Positions 7,230-16,456 of a DNA stretch of 64,000 nucleotides are shown here, one piece after another. This DNA comes from SZUA-309 sp965215995 (lineage in GTDB: Bacteria; Pseudomonadota; Gammaproteobacteria; Pseudomonadales; Azotimanducaceae). How positions within the stretch are numbered: position 1 is the first letter of the stretch; each line of letters begins with the position of its first letter. The stretch is from NCBI GenBank assembly GCA_965215995.1, contig OZ244128.1, forward strand, positions 124,001 through 188,000. The letters run 5' to 3'. The notes under the pieces were generated by a model that worked only from the letters and a program-made list of their open reading frames with translations, had not been told where the DNA came from and made no database searches. The translations under genes and the position numbers were made by a program.

Positions 7230-8702
7230 TCATGAAGACAGCATCTTCCGGGCAACTCTCTCGGCCACCATGACGCAGCCGAGGTAAGTGTTGCCCGACG
7301 GAATGCTCGGCATCACCGAGGCATCTGCCACACGCAGTCCGGCAACGCCGTGCACACGGCAGTCTGAATCAAGAACCGGCCCCATCGGGCAGGTACCGGT
7401 CATGTGTGCATAGCTGATCGTCAGGCGCTCGATCGCCTCGGATACCGCGTCCGGGCGTGAAAGGTCGTGTGGCATGACGGGCTCGCAACCGAGCTCGCGG
7501 AACGCCTTTGTTTTCTCCCATCGGGCCAGCTGTTCAAAGGCTGGAGCCAGTCGTTCGTTCGTGTCATCCGGAAACGGCGGTGCGGTGACCTGCGGGCCGT
7601 CCTCAGGCCTTTCACCCAATCGAACGGAACCCCGACCGGTGGAGCGCAGGAGAAAGACCGCCAGATTGAACACCGTCTCGTCCTCCGTGGGAGGAAGTGC
7701 GATGGGAAAGGCATGGTAGTCAACGTTCACGCCGTTCGATGCGCCGACCAGCAGCGCCTGAGCCGGGCCGCCGGTTCCACCGCGAGGGCCATCATGCCGA
7801 TATGGGATGCCCGGTCCGAGGTGATCGCTCATCGTCTCGCCAACCGGAAGATCTGCAAGGACTGGGATGCTGTGATCCGTCAGCTGATCACCTGGTCCGA
7901 TGCCTGATCGCATCAACAGGTTGGGTGACCACAGGGCGCCAGCGGCGACCACGATTTCGTCCGCTATGATCTCTTCGCCACTCGCGAGGATGACACCTGT
8001 GGCGCGGCCGCTCTCGATCGCGATCTTCGTTACTTCCGCATCCGTCAGAATGGTGAGATTGTCCCGCGCTCTGACTTCGGCAGTGAGATAGGCGAGGCTC
8101 GTGGAAACACGCTGGGCGCTTGCGTCGATCGTGGCCGGAAAAACACCAAGCCCCGGCAGCTGAGCCGGATCGTTCATGTCAGCAACCAGAGGCATTCCGA
8201 TTTCAGCCATCCCGTCGAGGTAGGCAGCCTGGGCCCGACTGTGTTCCTCGCGACGCCAGCGGCGAACCGGCAGCGGACCTTTGTCGCCATGCAGGGGTGA
8301 GTCGGGAAAGTCCGCATCCCGCTCCGCGGCGATGAAGGTGTCCTTCACATCTTTCCAGCTCCAGCCATCGAAGCCTGCAGCCGCCCAGCCGTCGTAGTCT
8401 TCCGGTTGCCCTCTGAGTGTGGCCAATCCGTTTATGGCCGAAGTGCCGCCGAGCAACCTCCCCTGGACCATGACGATGCTGCCCGTCTCGGTTGCCATAG
8501 GTGTCACCGCAACCAGCTCGCCGCCACCCCAGGATCCCGGTGCAAGGGCGGGATCCAGCACCGCCGAATCGTAGGCAGTGTGATCCGGACCGGCTTCGAT
8601 GAGGGTCACTGAATGCTCGGGGTGCTCACTGAGGCGAGCCGCCAGCACGGATCCGGCGGTGCCGCCGCCAACCACAGCGATGTATCTGGTGGAAATGGTC
8701 AT
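7230..8702 (-). CDS. GMC-family FAD oxidoreductase (choline dehydrogenase-like)
   Basis: This is a 490-residue flavoprotein. The N-terminus has the dinucleotide fold (VVGGGTAGSVLAARL) ending in an acidic LIEAG. The GMC signature region RLLGGTSAINGLATLRG follows, and the C-terminal catalytic region has YAHMTGTCPMG (catalytic His) and SGNTYLG (partner Asn). The family oxidises alcohols such as choline, glucose or aromatic alcohols; the substrate is not evident. An upstream in-frame ATG at 8798 exists, but the protein would then have a non-conserved leader, so 8702 is preferred. It is downstream of a GST-like gene with a 22-base gap, probably co-transcribed. Confidence 0.88.
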   Translation of the reverse strand: MTISTRYIAVVGGGTAGSVLAARLSEHPEHSVTLIEAGPDHTAYDSAVLDPALAPGSWGGGELVAVTPMATETGSIVMVQGRLLGGTSAINGLATLRGQPEDYDGWAAAGFDGWSWKDVKDTFIAAERDADFPDSPLHGDKGPLPVRRWRREEHSRAQAAYLDGMAEIGMPLVADMNDPAQLPGLGVFPATIDASAQRVSTSLAYLTAEVRARDNLTILTDAEVTKIAIESGRATGVILASGEEIIADEIVVAAGALWSPNLLMRSGIGPGDQLTDHSIPVLADLPVGETMSDHLGPGIPYRHDGPRGGTGGPAQALLVGASNGVNVDYHAFPIALPPTEDETVFNLAVFLLRSTGRGSVRLGERPEDGPQVTAPPFPDDTNERLAPAFEQLARWEKTKAFRELGCEPVMPHDLSRPDAVSEAIERLTISYAHMTGTCPMGPVLDSDCRVHGVAGLRVADASVMPSIPSGNTYLGCVMVAERVARKMLSS

Positions 8703-8724
8703 TCGTCGTCCCCTATCTGCATCA

Positions 8725-9831
8725 TCAGTCGAACATTTGCGCAGGCCGACCCAGACGGCCGATGGGCCTCGATCGATCCGGATTTGTGTCGATAGCAACC
8801 GGTGGTTTTGTCAACGCATCGATGGCCGCGCCGGGCAGCAACTCAGCGACACGAGCCTTTGCCAGCGGTTCAAGCGCCGCGTAGCGGCGCTTCAGCTGAT
8901 TGAAGCACTCTGCTCGGTATGGCGCGGTGGGTATCTTCCAGGTCACACCCTGACCACTGTATCGCACCTGTTTCGCCCCCTGTTCGACCGCCAGCAAATT
9001 GGCTTCCAGATAGGGGAGGTAGTCCTCGGCAACCATCTTGAAGAAGAACTCGAGATCCTCCGGCACTTCCGTGAGCGCGCCAGTGTCTTCGAGATCACTC
9101 GGGCGTGTTGACCAGAGTCGGGTGACCCAGTGTGCCAGGTGCGGCGCGTTTTCGCGCATCAGCCAACCGGCTGTGGGGTCACAGAAGAAGTGCCGGAAGA
9201 ACGGTCCGAACAGTCCGTAGTCCGCCTCACAGGGTCGATCCCCAAACAGGAACGGGCGCCTCGTAAAAACGTCGTCGAGCTCTCGAAGTGAATCCAGATA
9301 GAGGGCTTCGATCGCCTGTGCGGTCTGCCGGGTGACCCCGTCTTTTTTCAGGTAGACGATTCGCTGACGATTCAGTATCAGCAGGCGCCGGAACGGAAAC
9401 GTCATCCTGGCCTTTGGAAACATCGCTCTGGCCAACCGGCCACTGAGCAATCGCGCATCCTCTTCTTTGGCCCAGCGATAGTAGAGCGCCGGGCGCCAGT
9501 ACCACTCATCAAACAGGTCCTCCAGCAGCAGGCTGCAGAATGCAGTTGCAGGTTCCTCCGGGTGCAATACCGGGCCTGAATCCGCGGACTCGAAGTGACT
9601 GATGATCGCGGTGGTATCCGTCAGCCACGATCCATCAGGTGCCTGCACACAAGGAATCTGGACGATGCCGGTCGTCTCGCCAGAGGCCTTGAACTGCTTG
9701 GCATTGGTCTCGATGAGCCGGTAGTCGATTCCTTTGTTCTTGAAATAAGCCTCGAGCTTACCTGTGAAGTACGAGTAGCTCAGCCCATAGAGGAGATAGG
9801 GCTGCCCAGTGGCTCCGCTAGAACTACTCAC
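8725..9831 (-). CDS. Glutathione S-transferase-like protein
   Basis: This 368-residue protein begins with a thioredoxin-fold GST N-domain (PYLLYGLSYSYFTGKLEAYF, then VQIPCVQAPDGSWLTDTTAI, the cis-Pro and glutathione-contact region). A helical C-domain follows with RPFLFGDRPCEADYGLFGPF, typical of GST C-terminal domains. It is longer than ordinary GSTs (about 200-230 residues), with an additional C-terminal segment of about 100 residues. The start is a GTG at 9831 whose GTGAGTAG overlaps the stop of the upstream gene by 8 bases, implying translational coupling. Role: conjugation, isomerisation or reduction of an electrophile in a catabolic cluster (inferred). Confidence 0.82.
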   Translation of the reverse strand: MSSSSGATGQPYLLYGLSYSYFTGKLEAYFKNKGIDYRLIETNAKQFKASGETTGIVQIPCVQAPDGSWLTDTTAIISHFESADSGPVLHPEEPATAFCSLLLEDLFDEWYWRPALYYRWAKEEDARLLSGRLARAMFPKARMTFPFRRLLILNRQRIVYLKKDGVTRQTAQAIEALYLDSLRELDDVFTRRPFLFGDRPCEADYGLFGPFFRHFFCDPTAGWLMRENAPHLAHWVTRLWSTRPSDLEDTGALTEVPEDLEFFFKMVAEDYLPYLEANLLAVEQGAKQVRYSGQGVTWKIPTAPYRAECFNQLKRRYAALEPLAKARVAELLPGAAIDALTKPPVAIDTNPDRSRPIGRLGRPAQMFD

Positions 9832-10264
9832 GGGGCTCGAGCAACACGACGGGAATCTCGCGAACACCACGCGTGCGCTTCTCATATTCAGCGAAGCTCG
9901 GATCCTGGGCGAGGATCTTCTGCCAGCCGAGTGCCCGCTCCTCCCCTTCCAGCTCGCGGGCACGCACGGGCACAATTCGATCTCGGAACTGAATGGTGAC
10001 GTCCGGCTGAGCCACCAGGTTGAGATACCAGTTCGGGTGTTTCGGCTCACCCGCCCAGGAAGCAGCCACCAACCAACCCTTGGCGTCCTCCACACAAACC
10101 AGGCCGTTTGTCCGGGGCTGTCCGCTCCGGCGGCCAATGGTGTTCAGCAGCAGGATCGGAGAGCCCCCGAGATTCCCGAGAACCCGCCCTCCTGATTGTT
10201 TATATATCCACGGATGCACCTTGAAAAAGAACTCGGTTACCGCGTTGCGACTCGCTGCAGGCAT
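9824..10264 (-). CDS. Deazaflavin/nitroreductase-family (DDN-like) protein
   Basis: This is a 146-residue protein of the split-barrel DDN family. Recognisable features are VLGNLGGSPILLLNTIGRRSGQ and the barrel strands LVAASWAGEPKHPNWYLNLVAQPDVTI. Mycobacterial relatives use F420; proteobacterial members may use flavin or another cofactor, so the cofactor is not assigned. It is the first gene of the minus-strand group with the GST-like and GMC genes and lies divergent from a LysR gene, which probably controls it. Confidence 0.85.
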   Translation of the reverse strand: MPAASRNAVTEFFFKVHPWIYKQSGGRVLGNLGGSPILLLNTIGRRSGQPRTNGLVCVEDAKGWLVAASWAGEPKHPNWYLNLVAQPDVTIQFRDRIVPVRARELEGEERALGWQKILAQDPSFAEYEKRTRGVREIPVVLLEPRE

Positions 10265-10351
10265 ATCTGTTCCTCGTGATTTCAGTTGCGGGTCTAATCA
10301 ATGGGCAGCCCACGATCCACGGATGGAGAATCTTCTGAGATAATAATGAGT

Positions 10352-10385
10352 TCAAGTGGTATTTTTTCATTATACGATGACTTGA
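10352..10385. promoter_or_regulatory. Inverted repeat in divergent LysR promoter region
   Basis: The 159-base region between the DDN-like gene and the LysR gene is AT-rich near 10340-10390 and has inverted arms TCAAGT (10352-10357) and ACTTGA (10380-10385). Divergent placement suits a LysR-type binding region, but the arms are wider apart than a classical T-N11-A box, so this is tentative. Confidence 0.3.
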
Positions 10386-10423
10386 TGTAATATCCTGCTT
10401 CTCTCCTGGCCTGGGTTGCCCGC

Positions 10424-11344
10424 ATGATCGACGTAAAACGCATCCGTCATCTCCGTGCTGTCGCCGAATATCCAACGGTCCAGGCAGCCGCAGACTCTCT
10501 GAATCTGACCCAATCGGCACTGACCAAAAGCATCGCCCGATTCGAGAGCGATCTGGGTGCCCCTCTGTTCGATCGAAAAGGCCACCGGCTGACGCTGACG
10601 GAATTGGGAGAACGGCTGGTCGATCGCGGTGAGCTGCTCCTGCGCGAGATCGACAGAATGGAAGAAGAAGTTGTGCTCTGGAAGGGATTGGGCGCCGGTG
10701 AGGTCACCTTAGGGGTCGACCCGGAAGCAGAGTTCGATCTGCTGCCGGGAGTGCTTGAAGATTATATTCCCGCTCACCCAGGCATCGCAGTTTCGCTCCG
10801 TACCGGACAAACCGACACGCTTCTGCCAGATCTGCTCAATGGTGATCTTCACTTCATGCTGGCTGATGCGGAGCTCGCCAGGGACCACCCGGAGCTCGAA
10901 ATCCGGACTCTGGTCAGCACGCCAATTGCCGCGGCTGTGAGGCTCGGTCACCAGATGGAAGGAACCACGGATCCGTCACCCGAAGAGGTCGCTCGTTTTC
11001 CGTTCACTGGCGCGTCCACAGCGCCTCGATTCGAACAGTGGAGAGCCGAAAGTGGGCGTCGCGAGGGCCTGGAACCCTTTATCCCGTCTCTGGTGAGCGA
11101 CAATTACGAGTTACTCGTTCGACTCGCTGAGCGCAGTGATTCGATCGTATTCGGTCCGCTCGATCTGTTGAAAGGCTACGAGAAGGAAGGACGAGTGACG
11201 ATCCTGGAGTGGCCTCTCGAAGGGCCCGCCATCCAGACCAGCTTGATCCGTACCAGCGGGCGGCAGCTTTCTCCTGCTGCCGAGCACATGATCGATCTCA
11301 TCATGCGAGCAGCGGAAACACGAACCAATCAGAACCAGGAGTAA
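10424..11344 (+). CDS. LysR-family transcriptional regulator
   Basis: This is a 306-residue regulator. The N-terminal winged helix-turn-helix is clear (residues 3-65: AAADSLNLTQSALTKSIARFE then LFDRKGHRLTLTELG), and the rest fits the LysR substrate-binding domain. It is transcribed divergently from the DDN/GST/GMC genes and upstream of an alpha/beta hydrolase gene that begins at its stop. By family habit it would sense a small molecule and control one or both flanking groups. The inducer is unknown. Confidence 0.92.
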   Translation: MIDVKRIRHLRAVAEYPTVQAAADSLNLTQSALTKSIARFESDLGAPLFDRKGHRLTLTELGERLVDRGELLLREIDRMEEEVVLWKGLGAGEVTLGVDPEAEFDLLPGVLEDYIPAHPGIAVSLRTGQTDTLLPDLLNGDLHFMLADAELARDHPELEIRTLVSTPIAAAVRLGHQMEGTTDPSPEEVARFPFTGASTAPRFEQWRAESGRREGLEPFIPSLVSDNYELLVRLAERSDSIVFGPLDLLKGYEKEGRVTILEWPLEGPAIQTSLIRTSGRQLSPAAEHMIDLIMRAAETRTNQNQE

Positions 11345-11358
11345 TCGCTATCGACGAG

Positions 11359-12207
11359 TTGATCAAACAAGTAGAAGCGCTCGAGCAACGCTCAACTGTC
11401 CGCTGGTTTCCCTGTGGCGAAGGTCAGATGCCCCTGCGGCATTGGACGTCCGAGACAGGGCCGGCCGCAGAAACGGTTGTCCTGTTGCACGGTGGTTCCG
11501 GCTCCTGGCTGCACTGGTTTCGAAACATCGAGGCCCTCAGGAAGAAGTTCGATGTTGTTGCAGTCGATCTGCCAGGACTCGGTGATGCCGCGATGTGTCC
11601 GGTCGAATCAGATGCCCACAGCGCCGCTCGGGTCATGAGTGATGCGCTTCTTTCATCACTCACTGAGGACTTTCATATCGTCGCGTTCTCGTGGGGATGC
11701 ACCGTTACGGCAATCATGATGGAAACCATCGAGGCACGGCTGAAGTCCGTGATGCTGACCGGACCCGCCTCGGTTGGAAACCTGCCACGGCGGACGCAGA
11801 TGAAGCCTCTGATCAAGCGGACGCCCGATATGTCACGGCAAAAAGTGCTGGCCATCCAGCGTGAGAATCTGGCCAGGCTGATGATTCATGATCGCGGGAA
11901 AATAGATGAAATGGCTGTGCTGCTGCAGGACATGAATACCACGCGCGCCAGGTTCTCCAGTCCGCAGTATGCTCGCCAGACCCTGGTCATCGATGGTCTG
12001 GCAGGCACATCGACGCCGCTTTTCGTCATCTACGGTGAATATGATGCACCCGCCTATCCGGATCTGGACGCCCGACGAGACGTCTTTCTATCTGTGCGTC
12101 CGGATGTGCGTTTCGAACTCGTCGAAAATGCCGGTCACTGGCTGCAGTACGAGCAGTCAGATGTCTTCAACAAACGCTGTATTGGCTGGTTGTCGCAGAA
12201 CGGCTGA
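11359..12207 (+). CDS. Alpha/beta hydrolase
   Basis: This is an alpha/beta-hydrolase-fold protein of about 282 residues. Visible features are the oxyanion-hole motif LLHGGSGSWLHW, the nucleophile elbow AFSWGCT (Ser) and a late GHWLQYE (catalytic His), with an acidic residue in VIYGEYDAPAY. The start is uncertain: no ATG lies between the LysR stop at 11344 and the conserved region. The TTG at 11359 is chosen, while a frame open from 11209 would put 50 non-conserved residues inside LysR. The gene probably depends on LysR transcription. It may cleave a ring-fission or ester intermediate; the substrate is unknown. Confidence 0.82.
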   Translation: MIKQVEALEQRSTVRWFPCGEGQMPLRHWTSETGPAAETVVLLHGGSGSWLHWFRNIEALRKKFDVVAVDLPGLGDAAMCPVESDAHSAARVMSDALLSSLTEDFHIVAFSWGCTVTAIMMETIEARLKSVMLTGPASVGNLPRRTQMKPLIKRTPDMSRQKVLAIQRENLARLMIHDRGKIDEMAVLLQDMNTTRARFSSPQYARQTLVIDGLAGTSTPLFVIYGEYDAPAYPDLDARRDVFLSVRPDVRFELVENAGHWLQYEQSDVFNKRCIGWLSQNG

Positions 12208-12242
12208 TCAATCGAGCCGTCCTGCATTCGCCTTCCAGTGCG

Positions 12243-13043
12243 CTACTTGCCGATACGTTCGAATTCAGGAGGCCGGCGTTCGACAAACGACCGTGCACCT
12301 TCTATCGCATCCGGTGCCGTGACGAACCGATTCTGGACACGCTCAGCGTCCCGCAATGCAGCCTCGTATCCAAGTCCCAGATGGTCGTAGATCAATTTTT
12401 TGGTAGCACCGATCGCTTTGGGAGCGGTCGTGAAGCTCAGGCGGCTGATGTAGTCACGTGCTGCATCCAACAGCTTGTCACCTTCTACCACCCGGTCTAC
12501 CAAACCGATTTCGAAAGCCTCTGCCGCCGTGATCTTGTCGCTCATCCACAACAGATCGAGTGCTTTGCTGACCCCTACCAGACGGGGCAGCAGCCAGCTC
12601 GAACCATGCTCAGCAACCAAGCCCCGTTTCAGAAACACGGTTGTCAACGCGGCATCCACACTGGCAAACCTCAAGTCGCTCATGAGCGCGAGAATCAGCC
12701 CACCACCCGCGGTCACACCGTTGATCGCGGCAATGATGGGCTTAGGTATCTCCAGCAGATAGCTGAACAATCCCGGCAGCTCGTCTTCCGGCGCTTGCCG
12801 TGGCGCGTTCGAAGACTGAGTGGTTTCGGTCAGTGTCGACATGTCGAGTCCGGCACTGAATGCCCGTCCCGCCCCGGTAATGATGATGCCTACCACGGCT
12901 GTGTCGGCTGCCGCGGCAGCAAACGCTGCACGCAGTTCGCCCAGCGTGTGGTAGGTGAAGGCGTTCAGCTGATCCGGACGATTCAGCGTGATGATTGCGT
13001 ATGGGTCTTCCACTTCATAGCGGATGTCCGTGAATTCGTTCAT
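12243..13043 (-). CDS. Enoyl-CoA hydratase/isomerase family protein
   Basis: This is a 266-residue crotonase-fold protein. The N-terminal IITLNRPDQLNAF, the oxyanion segment GAGRAFSAGLDM and the second loop INGVTAGGGLILAL are clear. The RGLVAEHGSSWLLPRLVG segment, with Glu in the second catalytic position, suggests hydratase or isomerase activity. It starts in an ATGA overlap with the preceding VOC gene, so the two are translationally coupled. Together with the thiolase-like gene it looks like a CoA-dependent degradation pathway. Confidence 0.9.
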   Translation of the reverse strand: MNEFTDIRYEVEDPYAIITLNRPDQLNAFTYHTLGELRAAFAAAAADTAVVGIIITGAGRAFSAGLDMSTLTETTQSSNAPRQAPEDELPGLFSYLLEIPKPIIAAINGVTAGGGLILALMSDLRFASVDAALTTVFLKRGLVAEHGSSWLLPRLVGVSKALDLLWMSDKITAAEAFEIGLVDRVVEGDKLLDAARDYISRLSFTTAPKAIGATKKLIYDHLGLGYEAALRDAERVQNRFVTAPDAIEGARSFVERRPPEFERIGK

Positions 13044-13798
13044 ACCAGATTGATCCTCACGCCGCAGAGGTAGACCTGATTGTCACCGGAGCGTGCGCCT
13101 TTCGACTCCGCAGTCTCGAGCACGGACGCAAAATCCGCACAGCTCACATCGATCCCACCCAGACCCTCGGGCCGGCCGTCCGTGCAAGGCACGAATCGTA
13201 ATGTCGCGTTGTCGAGCGCAATGGTCAGGTCATCCCGCACAGGCAGTTCGGCGATCTCTCCCCAACGCCCGGCTACCCTGGTCGGATCGTCACACTGAAT
13301 TTCCGCAGCCACTATTCCGGTCACCCGTTCGGTATGACGGGCTCGCTGCCAATCAGGGCCAGCCGGTTCCCACGGCCCATCCGGGTCTTGGGCACCCTCG
13401 CCCATCTGTTCATCTATCTCGAAGAAGGATCCGCCCGTATCCTTCGGATGCATCTGCATGTTGCGGAACTCATCGTTCTCGAAATCACTGACCAGGCGGA
13501 TGCCCAGCGACTCGACGCGGGCACGACGTGGTGCGTGGTCGTCGCACTGAGTGATGACCATGTACCCACCGTCTCCACCACGGCGCTCGAGGTAACGCCC
13601 GCCGGCCGTCATTTCCTTGATGGGTGCGACCACCTCCAGGAGTTGGTTCCCAATCGGAAACAGCGCGTTTTCCAGACCGTAGTAACCAACGCCCGGATCC
13701 CGGTAACAGACCTCCACGCCGAGAACCTCACAGATGTCTTTTTCTACCGGCTCGAGCTTCTCTGCCACAAACGCAATCTGACGCAATCGGAGCCACAT
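13040..13798 (-). CDS. Glyoxalase/VOC-superfamily protein
   Basis: A protein of about 252 residues begins MWLRLRQIAFVAEKLEPV, a usual opening of VOC (vicinal oxygen chelate) proteins. A very good ribosome site, GAGGGGG, ends 5 bases before the ATG at 13798; an in-frame ATG at 13870 would add 24 residues with a weaker site. Two betaalphabetabetabeta-like modules are visible, with GNQLLEVVAPI and a second GGIDVSC region. The enzyme may be an isomerase, lyase or dioxygenase-like protein; metal ligands cannot be fixed by eye. It lies between thiolase-like and enoyl-CoA hydratase genes. Confidence 0.78.
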   Translation of the reverse strand: MWLRLRQIAFVAEKLEPVEKDICEVLGVEVCYRDPGVGYYGLENALFPIGNQLLEVVAPIKEMTAGGRYLERRGGDGGYMVITQCDDHAPRRARVESLGIRLVSDFENDEFRNMQMHPKDTGGSFFEIDEQMGEGAQDPDGPWEPAGPDWQRARHTERVTGIVAAEIQCDDPTRVAGRWGEIAELPVRDDLTIALDNATLRFVPCTDGRPEGLGGIDVSCADFASVLETAESKGARSGDNQVYLCGVRINLV

Positions 13799-13878
13799 GG
13801 CTTCCCCCTCACGAATTTCTTCCCTAGCCAAGCTTAGCGCGAATTCCTCGAGCTTGAGGAGTCGGCTCATCCACGGTT

Positions 13879-15342
13879 TCAGGTCACGTTTATCCGGCCA
13901 GCACTGATTCGCGCCGCCCTGCCGCAGAACTCGTCTCGGGTCATCGCTTCCAGCAACTCAGGATCTTCGCTGTTTACCCAGGTCCGCTCGCCGTTCGGCG
14001 TCAGGCAGGCACAGTGCGCAATGGCAGGTTCAAAACCATCGTATATCACGCTGTACGACTCAATCATCACCTCCCCCTCGTGATCTGCAATGCAGTCACG
14101 CGCGGGTAAAGCATCGATCTCCGCTTGAACGTTTTCGAAGCGGAAGTCCTGCACCGGCGGCGCGCTCGAGTAGACGCCGTGGGCATGCTTGTAGAGATTG
14201 CCGCCGTTGGCCGTGACAAGGCCACGCGCACCCGGCTGGTCGCGCAGCAGCTCAGCCGTGCGTGCAATGGCGTGCATCACGTAGTTGTTCAGCGGCCCGC
14301 CGCCGAAGGTGAGGCCACCGGTTACCGTCAGGGGACGTGTCTCGGACAAGCCGAGCTCCGCCGCAGCCACCTGCACGGCTGCCGGGAAGCAGCTGTAGAG
14401 ATCGACGTAATCCAGCTCTTCAGCGCTGGCGCCAGCGAGCTCGAGGACACGGCTACCCACGATACGAATGCCCGGCGAAGAGTAGAAATTGTCCCGTACC
14501 GAAGCGGAGAAGTGGTCGTAGCCTTCCGCGCCCGCATGCGGATAAATCCAGCGCGCTTCAGGTATGCCCAGCGTTCTTGCCTTCGCGGCCGAGCACATGA
14601 TCAGCGCTGCCGACATGTCCACCGACATGTTAGCGTTCATGAGCTTGGTGTATGGGAAGCTGATCGGGCGGTTAGTGGGCGAAGGCGTTCGAATCTCCTC
14701 CGCCGTCACATTGCTCTGAATCCAGGCATTGGGATTACCCTGCGCCACGTCATTGAAGCGCGACCAGAGTTCGGAGACACGTTCGAGATGCTCAGCGATC
14801 GTCTCGCCCCGGTGATGGCGAATGGCGTTTTCGTACATCGGGTAGACCTGGATGGCGGTCCTGATACCGTTCGCCACCTCCAGATCATGATGCTCGGGCT
14901 TCTGCCTGCCTACCAGCTCGTCATAGGTGCCAGGTGTGTCGGTGATCGGGAGTTTCACCCCGCCTTTGCGGGCTTTCGCCGCGCTGTAGCCGTTCTCGGC
15001 GCCGGTAATCAGCACCAGATCGAGCGAGCCATCCAGGATTTCCATGGCTGTGCGGTTCACCACAGCCTGAACCTGATTGCCACCGAAGAGCGTGCCCAGG
15101 GTCTGCGCGCTCGGCGCACCGATCTGCTCGGCGATCCAGCGCGCCGGGTTTTCGTAAGGCCAGATCCCACGGATGACGCGCACAGACTGAACGCCGCCGA
15201 GCAGGTTACCAGTACCGGTATCCGTCTCGGCCGCCTCGATCGCGCGGAGCATCATCTGGATGGGCTCGAGGGCCTGATCCAGACTCTCGATGCGATTGAG
15301 AAACTGACCGACGCCGACCAGCACGGGGGTACGTTCGTTCAT
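13879..15342 (-). CDS. Thiolase-like acetyl-CoA acetyltransferase homologue lacking the usual nucleophile
   Basis: This 487-residue protein has a thiolase fold: N-terminal TPVLVGVGQF, mid-protein LVLITGAENGYSA, then VDLYSCFPAAVQ and GLVTANGGNLYKHAHGVYS. At the position of the first catalytic Cys of thiolases (CxSG-type motif), it reads FGGNQVQAVVNRTAMEI, with no Cys. It belongs to the group of SCP-x/thiolase-like proteins for which thiolysis is unproven. The start ATG at 15342 overlaps the upstream HAD stop as ATGA. It is part of the enoyl-CoA hydratase cluster, so acyl-CoA binding is likely and cleavage uncertain. Confidence 0.85.
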   Translation of the reverse strand: MNERTPVLVGVGQFLNRIESLDQALEPIQMMLRAIEAAETDTGTGNLLGGVQSVRVIRGIWPYENPARWIAEQIGAPSAQTLGTLFGGNQVQAVVNRTAMEILDGSLDLVLITGAENGYSAAKARKGGVKLPITDTPGTYDELVGRQKPEHHDLEVANGIRTAIQVYPMYENAIRHHRGETIAEHLERVSELWSRFNDVAQGNPNAWIQSNVTAEEIRTPSPTNRPISFPYTKLMNANMSVDMSAALIMCSAAKARTLGIPEARWIYPHAGAEGYDHFSASVRDNFYSSPGIRIVGSRVLELAGASAEELDYVDLYSCFPAAVQVAAAELGLSETRPLTVTGGLTFGGGPLNNYVMHAIARTAELLRDQPGARGLVTANGGNLYKHAHGVYSSAPPVQDFRFENVQAEIDALPARDCIADHEGEVMIESYSVIYDGFEPAIAHCACLTPNGERTWVNSEDPELLEAMTRDEFCGRAARISAGRINVT

Positions 15343-16334
15343 GGTGACGCTGAACGACTGGAGAACACCCGCGCCCAGTCCTCTGCCATGTCCACCAGGA
15401 GCCAGCCGAGCGCAGGGCCGTTTTCGAGGCCATCGCACAAGCGGCCGATATGGCCATCACAATCGTAAGCATACTCACGGGCCTCATCCGTGTGATGCAC
15501 GATGATGCCCAGGCGCGGCCCACTGCCTGCCGTCGTCCACTCGATCATTGCGTAATCTCCATCCGAGTTGCCGGCAGCAATCACCGGCCGCTTACCGATC
15601 ACCCGATCGATGTTGATCGGCTTGCCCGCCTTGTCGTCGACGAACGCGATGCCCGGCCGCTTGACGATCGACGGGACCCCGTCCACCACCTCATAGGCGG
15701 TCTCGGAGTAGGTGCCGATTACCTGCTCGTTCGGGATGCCATAGGCCCGCTCGGCGAACACGCGCATGAAGTGCAGGCCCCCGCCGGAGACAATGTACGT
15801 TTTGAACTCCCGATCGCGCAGATAGCTGAGCAGCTCGAGCATCGGCTGGTAGATCATCTCGTCGTAAGCGAGACCCGTGCTCGGATGCCGTGCCCGATCG
15901 AGCCACGCCGCCACGTTCGCCTGGTAGGCTTCGACGCTCAAGTTCCCGTGCGTGGCGTTGATCACCTCGAGCAAGGCCTGTTCGCCACCTTGTGCCAACG
16001 CCGCCGCGTCACCCGCGGCCGCCGACTTCAGCGCATCGGAAGTAAGCAGGGTCGCGTCAGCGTCGGCCATCCGCTTCAGCTCGTCCATGGCATAGATCAG
16101 CTGGAAATAGACAGGCTGCTCGGTCCAGAGCGTGCCGTCGTTGTCGAAAACGGCAATGCGGTCGGCCGGCGTGATGTAGTCGGAGGAATCCGGATCTGCC
16201 ACCGATTCGACAAAGCTGATGATCCGGGCACGCGCCTCGGTGTCGTTCCAGGACGGGAGCGGATCGGCCTGGGCATTCGCGGCCACCAGCACCAGATTCA
16301 CCAATACCGTCAGAGCTGGAATGCGCCAGATCAC
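15339..16334 (-). CDS. Secreted HAD-superfamily phosphatase
   Basis: This protein has an N-terminal signal peptide (VIWRIPALTVLVNLVLVAANAQA) and HAD motifs: FDNDGTLW (nucleophile Asp), YIVSGGG (motif II) and KRPVIAAGNSDGDYAMI (motifs III/IV). A GTG at 16334 with AGGGAG 9 bases upstream gives a clean signal peptide and 331 residues; the frame is open back to an ATG at 16421. The enzyme probably removes phosphate from a small molecule in the periplasm. Its stop overlaps the thiolase-like start (ATGA), an odd partner for a cytoplasmic CoA enzyme. Confidence 0.82.
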   Translation of the reverse strand: MIWRIPALTVLVNLVLVAANAQADPLPSWNDTEARARIISFVESVADPDSSDYITPADRIAVFDNDGTLWTEQPVYFQLIYAMDELKRMADADATLLTSDALKSAAAGDAAALAQGGEQALLEVINATHGNLSVEAYQANVAAWLDRARHPSTGLAYDEMIYQPMLELLSYLRDREFKTYIVSGGGLHFMRVFAERAYGIPNEQVIGTYSETAYEVVDGVPSIVKRPGIAFVDDKAGKPINIDRVIGKRPVIAAGNSDGDYAMIEWTTAGSGPRLGIIVHHTDEAREYAYDCDGHIGRLCDGLENGPALGWLLVDMAEDWARVFSSRSASP

Positions 16335-16456
16335 CAGAATGTTCTCCCTGAGAATCCCGGCCACAGTAGCACCGAAGGGTAGAAAACCGAAGAGGCGTCT
16401 TCGGGAGAACGCTGCGCTCACACGCGTTGCGAAATTCTGTGAGATGCAGTCCGTTA

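Noticed and set aside
9832..10137. N-terminal extension of the GST-like protein up to 10137.
   Set aside because: The extra residues lie wholly within the DDN-like gene and are Arg/Ser-rich non-conserved sequence; the GTG at 9831 overlapping the upstream stop is a better start.
14125..15468. A 447-residue open frame on the plus strand opposite the thiolase-like gene.
   Set aside because: It is antisense to a clearly conserved protein and has no recognisable domain; it is a high-GC shadow.
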